This document shows, piece by piece, positions 61,262-64,000 of a stretch of 64,000 nt of DNA. Position numbers and translations under genes: made by a program. The first letter of the stretch is position 1. Every line of letters begins with the position of its first letter. The stretch lies in assembly GCF_000720765.1 (NCBI RefSeq), contig NZ_JODC01000016.1:127617-191616 (forward strand). Direction: 5' to 3'. Below the pieces are notes generated by a model. The model saw only the letters and a program-made list of their open reading frames with translations. It did no database searches and was not told where the DNA came from. The stretch is from Streptomyces sp. NRRL S-646 (GTDB lineage Bacteria > Actinomycetota > Actinomycetes > Streptomycetales > Streptomycetaceae).

Positions 61262-61827
61262 GCGCAGTAACCGTTCGGCCTCTCCTGGCGGTGGAGCAAG
61301 TCCCGCATGGCTTTGTCGATGACAATGCGGCCCGCTGGTCCAACTTGTGGGAGTGACCCAGACCTTGGGCCCGCGCTGCTACCGGAGTCATTCGCAGTGC
61401 TCCGCCCTGCAGGACTTTGCTGGAGGAATGCGTGATTCGAGCAGGGTTGGGTCGTTGGTCCCCATGGTTGGGCCCGGAGCTGTTCCGCCTGCCCAGTCAG
61501 TGGAATCCGGTGGAGATGCCGCGGTGCAGGAGCGACCTCGCGGAGCCTGCCGAGCGGCGCAACCAAGACACCGTCAACATCGACCCCTTGGCCGCACTCG
61601 GCGGAGACGCGGCTGTCTGTCCGTGACCTTCTGACGCTTTTCACCGGCCTGGTCCACGAGGAAGCGCAGGTCGCCGCCGAGCGGTGACCGCACTGATGGC
61701 TCAGCCCCCAGTCCGGCCCTCTGGCCACCCCGCAGGAACACCGGTGGCATCGCCCGTGATCGGAATGCCATCGCCGTTCCTGTGCAGGGTGGTGAAGGGG
61801 GCGACCCGGGGGCCGGACGGCCGCTTT
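61262..61827. other. intergenic with a decayed gene fragment
   Basis: Around 61417-61626 a plus-strand frame (ECVIRAGLGRWSPWLGPELF, RLPSQWNPVEMPRCRSDLAE) is coding-like; it lacks a start and a family. The rest is featureless. Confidence 0.35.
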
Positions 61828-62619
61828 TCAGGCGCCGGCGCCGCCGTCCACCGGGACGATCGCGCCGGTCACATACGAGGCACGGTCGCTGAGCAGCCAG
61901 GCGGCTGCCTCGGCGATCTCCCGGGGTTCGCCCATCCGCCCCAGCGGGATCCTCGCGCTCATTCCCTCGATGACGCCGGGAGTCGCCGCTTCCCATTCGT
62001 CGATCATCTCGGTGGCCGTGCCACCGGGGGTGATGCCGTTGACCCGGATGTTGGCGGAGGCCAAGTTGACCGCGGCCGTCTCGGTGAGGCTGTTGAGCGC
62101 GCGCTTCATCGCCCCGTAGGCGGGCAGGGCGGGGTTGGCGCGGCGGCTGCCGATGCTGGAGGTGTTGACGATGGCCCCGCCGCCGCCCTGTCGCATGAGT
62201 GCGACCTCGGCGTTCATGGCGGTCCAGTGCGCGCGGAAGTTCACGGTGAACTGCTGGTCGATGTCCTCATCGGTGGTGGTGTCGACGGGGCCGGGCTGCT
62301 GGATCACCGCCCCGTTGTTGAATGCGCCGTCGAGCCGTCCGTGCAACTCATCGACGCGGTCCACCGCCGCGCAGATGCTCCCACGGTCGGCGAGGTCCAT
62401 GGTGACGGCGTCGGCGACGCCGCCGTCGACGCGTATCTCCTTCACGACGGCCTCGAGCGCGTCGGTGCTGCGGGCGGCGAGCACGACGGCGGCGCCCTCT
62501 GCCGCGAAGAGCCGGGCCGCGGCCGCCCCGATGCCGCGGCTGGCGCCGGTGATGAAGATGACCTTGCCGGTGAGCAGGCCGACGGGTGCGCTGCCGCTGG
62601 TGTTCGTGTGATTCGTCAT
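61828..62619 (-). CDS. short-chain dehydrogenase/reductase (SDR)
   Basis: A 263-residue classical SDR. LTGKVIFITGASRGIGAAAA holds the cofactor loop TGxxxGIG, DGAFNNGAVIQQPGPV the NNAG-like motif, IVNTSSIGSRRANPALP the catalytic Ser, YGAMKRAL the YxxxK pair, and VNGITPGGTATEM the later turn. It ends VDGGAGA. NADP(H) use is likely from Arg after the second strand (AARSTDALEA). ATG at 62619. Divergent MmyB-type regulator, the standard pairing for such SDRs, probably represses it. Confidence 0.9.
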   Translation of the reverse strand: MTNHTNTSGSAPVGLLTGKVIFITGASRGIGAAAARLFAAEGAAVVLAARSTDALEAVVKEIRVDGGVADAVTMDLADRGSICAAVDRVDELHGRLDGAFNNGAVIQQPGPVDTTTDEDIDQQFTVNFRAHWTAMNAEVALMRQGGGGAIVNTSSIGSRRANPALPAYGAMKRALNSLTETAAVNLASANIRVNGITPGGTATEMIDEWEAATPGVIEGMSARIPLGRMGEPREIAEAAAWLLSDRASYVTGAIVPVDGGAGA

Positions 62620-62704
62620 GGCAACAGCCTTTGGCCGGCCGCCGGCCGGATACAGGCACAGGCTGTACCAGGATCCGCCGCCGGACTGCGGGCACACTGG
62701 GCGA

Positions 62705-63556
62705 ATGGACAAGCTGGAGCTCGGAGCGTTCCTCCGCAGCCGCCGCGAGCGGCTCCGCCCGCAGGACGTCGGCCTTCCCTCCGGGCCGCGACGCCGCACA
62801 CCAGGTCTGCGCCGCGAGGAAGTGGCGGTCCTCGCACACATGTCCACCGAGTACTACATCCGACTCGAGCAGGGCAGGGCGCCACGCCCCTCTGGCGACG
62901 TCCTGGCCGCGATCGCGGGCGCGTTGCGACTCACCGACGCCGAGTCCGACCACCTCCACGTCCTCGCGGGCACCGCGCCGAACCGTACCGGCCTGCACCG
63001 GCGCGACGTCCGCCCCAGCATCCTCGCGCTCCTGGAGCGGCTGCCGCAGACGGCCGGCTTCGTGATGTCCGCCGCGTGCGAGGTCCTCGCCTGGAACGAC
63101 CTCGCGGCCGCGCTCATGGAGGACTTCGCCCCGCTGTCCCCCGAGGACCGCAACCTCGCCCGCCGAGTCTTCCCCGGACCGCAGCACGCCGATACGACGC
63201 TCTACGGGATCTCCGACGCCGCAGACTTCCGACTGAGCGTCGTGAGGCAGCTCCGCACGACCCTCGCCCGTTACCCGGCCGATCCCGCGGTCACCGGCCT
63301 CGTCGGCGAACTCCGCGACATCAGCCCCGATTTCGCCCGGCTCTGGGAACGACACGACGTACAGGCTGCGCCGATGCTCACCAAGACGTTCCGCCACCCG
63401 GCCGTCGGGGAGGTCGCGGTCGACTGCGACACGCTCACCCTCACCGACCGCGACCAGTACCTCGTGCTCTTCACCGCACCGCCGGGCTCCCCCGGCGCCG
63501 AGGCCCTCGCCCTGCTGAACGTCCTGGGAGCACAGGCCAGTCACTACCTGCCTTGA
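62705..63556 (+). CDS. XRE/MmyB-type transcriptional regulator
   Basis: A 283-residue regulator with helix-turn-helix RRRTPGLRREEVAVLAHMST, EYYIRLEQGRAPRPSGDVLA and the MmyB ligand domain (EVLAWNDLAAALMEDFAPLS, EDRNLARRVFPGPQ, LRTTLARYPADPAVTGLVGE, RHPAVGEVAVDCDTLTLTDR). It matches the protein at 13721 in layout but differs much in sequence. The divergent SDR gene is the likely target. The ATG at 62705 is the start of the conserved region; no strong SD. Confidence 0.9.
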   Translation: MDKLELGAFLRSRRERLRPQDVGLPSGPRRRTPGLRREEVAVLAHMSTEYYIRLEQGRAPRPSGDVLAAIAGALRLTDAESDHLHVLAGTAPNRTGLHRRDVRPSILALLERLPQTAGFVMSAACEVLAWNDLAAALMEDFAPLSPEDRNLARRVFPGPQHADTTLYGISDAADFRLSVVRQLRTTLARYPADPAVTGLVGELRDISPDFARLWERHDVQAAPMLTKTFRHPAVGEVAVDCDTLTLTDRDQYLVLFTAPPGSPGAEALALLNVLGAQASHYLP

Positions 63557-63613
63557 CTTGCTCCGCGGGCTGAAGTCCGAGGATTCTGGCCTTCTCGGCT
63601 GGTTGCTGTGCCC

Positions 63614-64000
63614 CTACGCGGCACGGTTTCCGGTCGGGAGTCCGTGGCTTCCTGTTTCTTCGCGCTGTGCCGGGATGGTGTCCCGGTCGTGGACCGTGCC
63701 GCAGGCGCTACAGGTCCATTCCCGGACGTTCAGGGGTTTGGGTCCATCCTTGACGCCGCAGGTGGAGCAGGTCTGGGGGGTCGGCTCGAACCGGCCGATC
63801 TTCATCAGAGTGCGGCCCTACCGCTCCGCCTTGTACTGGAGCATGCTGAGGAACGATGACCATCCGGCGTCGTGCACGGACTTGGCCAGCTTCGTGCGGG
63901 TGAGTCCAGCCACCGACAGGTCCTCCACGGCGATCCCTTGGTTCTCGGATATCAGCTTCGTGGAGAGCTGGTGGTGGAACTCGCGGCGCGCGTCGGCAAC
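63614..64000 (-). pseudogene. TnpB (IS200/IS605 OrfB), C-terminal part with a stop codon
   Basis: The frame enters from the window edge with FHHQLSTKLISENQGIAVED and LSVAGLTRTKLAKSVHDAGW, then SSFLSMLQYKAER, a TAG in place of the usual Tyr, and MKIGRFEPTPQTCSTCGVKD. The zinc-ribbon Cys pairs CSTCG and CSACG are intact and the last catalytic region reads VHDRDT, but the usual NAA after it is altered. These are RNA-guided nuclease (TnpB) parts: RuvC-II, zinc finger, RuvC-III. The stop makes it inactive unless read through. Confidence 0.8.

Noticed and set aside
1..64000. CRISPR arrays, tRNA or rRNA genes
   Set aside because: No regularly spaced direct repeats, no CCA-ended cloverleaf and no conserved rRNA stretches were seen on either strand.
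63614..64000. Active TnpB with guide RNA
   Set aside because: An in-frame TAG precedes the zinc ribbon and the region after the last catalytic Asp is altered. Only the 3' part is in the window, so activity cannot be supported.

Overview
The window looks like accessory DNA from a Streptomyces or close relative, probably an arm of the linear chromosome. The reasons are very high GC content with G/C-ending codons, GTG and TTG starts, purine-rich Shine-Dalgarno (SD) sequences, Tat- and Sec-exported hydrolases, many divergent regulator-target pairs and families typical of actinomycetes (MmyB-type XRE, WYL and PucR regulators, DUF2975/XRE pairs). No rRNA, tRNA or CRISPR array was seen.

Layout. 1-8000: partial arylamine N-acetyltransferase, CPCC zinc-ribbon protein, XRE/DUF2975 pair, class I methyltransferase, secreted proteins and a DinB protein, separated by ISAs1 and IS5 debris. 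8000-19300: broken ISL3 element; MarR/FMN-reductase pair around a 40-bp palindrome; Old Yellow Enzyme; aldehyde dehydrogenase with a divergent MmyB-type regulator; decayed quinone-oxidoreductase and WYL genes; dihydrofolate-reductase-like protein; P-loop kinase; an IS630/O-methyltransferase chimera. 19300-25500: lipoprotein, second ISL3 remnant, broken SUKH-3 immunity gene against a polymorphic-toxin tail, IS5 copies, methyltransferase and three small uncharacterised genes. 25600-30600: LysR regulator with divergent D-amino-acid oxidase, seven-bladed WD40 propeller, membrane proteins. 30600-37000: acetyltransferases and membrane proteins amid IS5, IS630 and Tn3 fragments, plus a TetR/DUF1772 pair with repeated operators. 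37100-41500: HTH protein, an ArsR-SRPBCC-dihydrofolate-reductase-like operon, a metallo-beta-lactamase-fold hydrolase and a truncated IclR gene.

41500-47500 holds a translationally coupled catabolic operon: class III aminotransferase, 963-residue FAD/Fe-S 2-hydroxyacid dehydrogenase, semialdehyde dehydrogenase. Only the first codons of a divergent regulator remain beside it. 47900-51600 carries a phytanoyl-CoA-dioxygenase-type oxygenase overlapping a 91-residue protein, a divergent AraC regulator and a free-standing condensation-domain protein. 52200-56100 is a xyloglucan-degradation locus (GH74, GH12, broken GH42) with two LacI-type palindromes upstream. 56400-64000 has an alpha/beta hydrolase, a phosphotransferase-like protein, an IS5 wreck, a coiled-coil/winged-helix protein, an SDR/MmyB-regulator pair and a broken TnpB.

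The intact genes mostly form small regulator-plus-enzyme units, often with the operator visible. They sit among at least a dozen decayed insertion sequences and several truncated genes, which points to repeated insertion and deletion. No complete new defence or biosynthetic system could be demonstrated. The best leads are the coupled aminotransferase/FAD-Fe-S/dehydrogenase operon, the oxygenase/91-residue protein/condensation-domain group and the three small genes at 23.8-25.5 kb.
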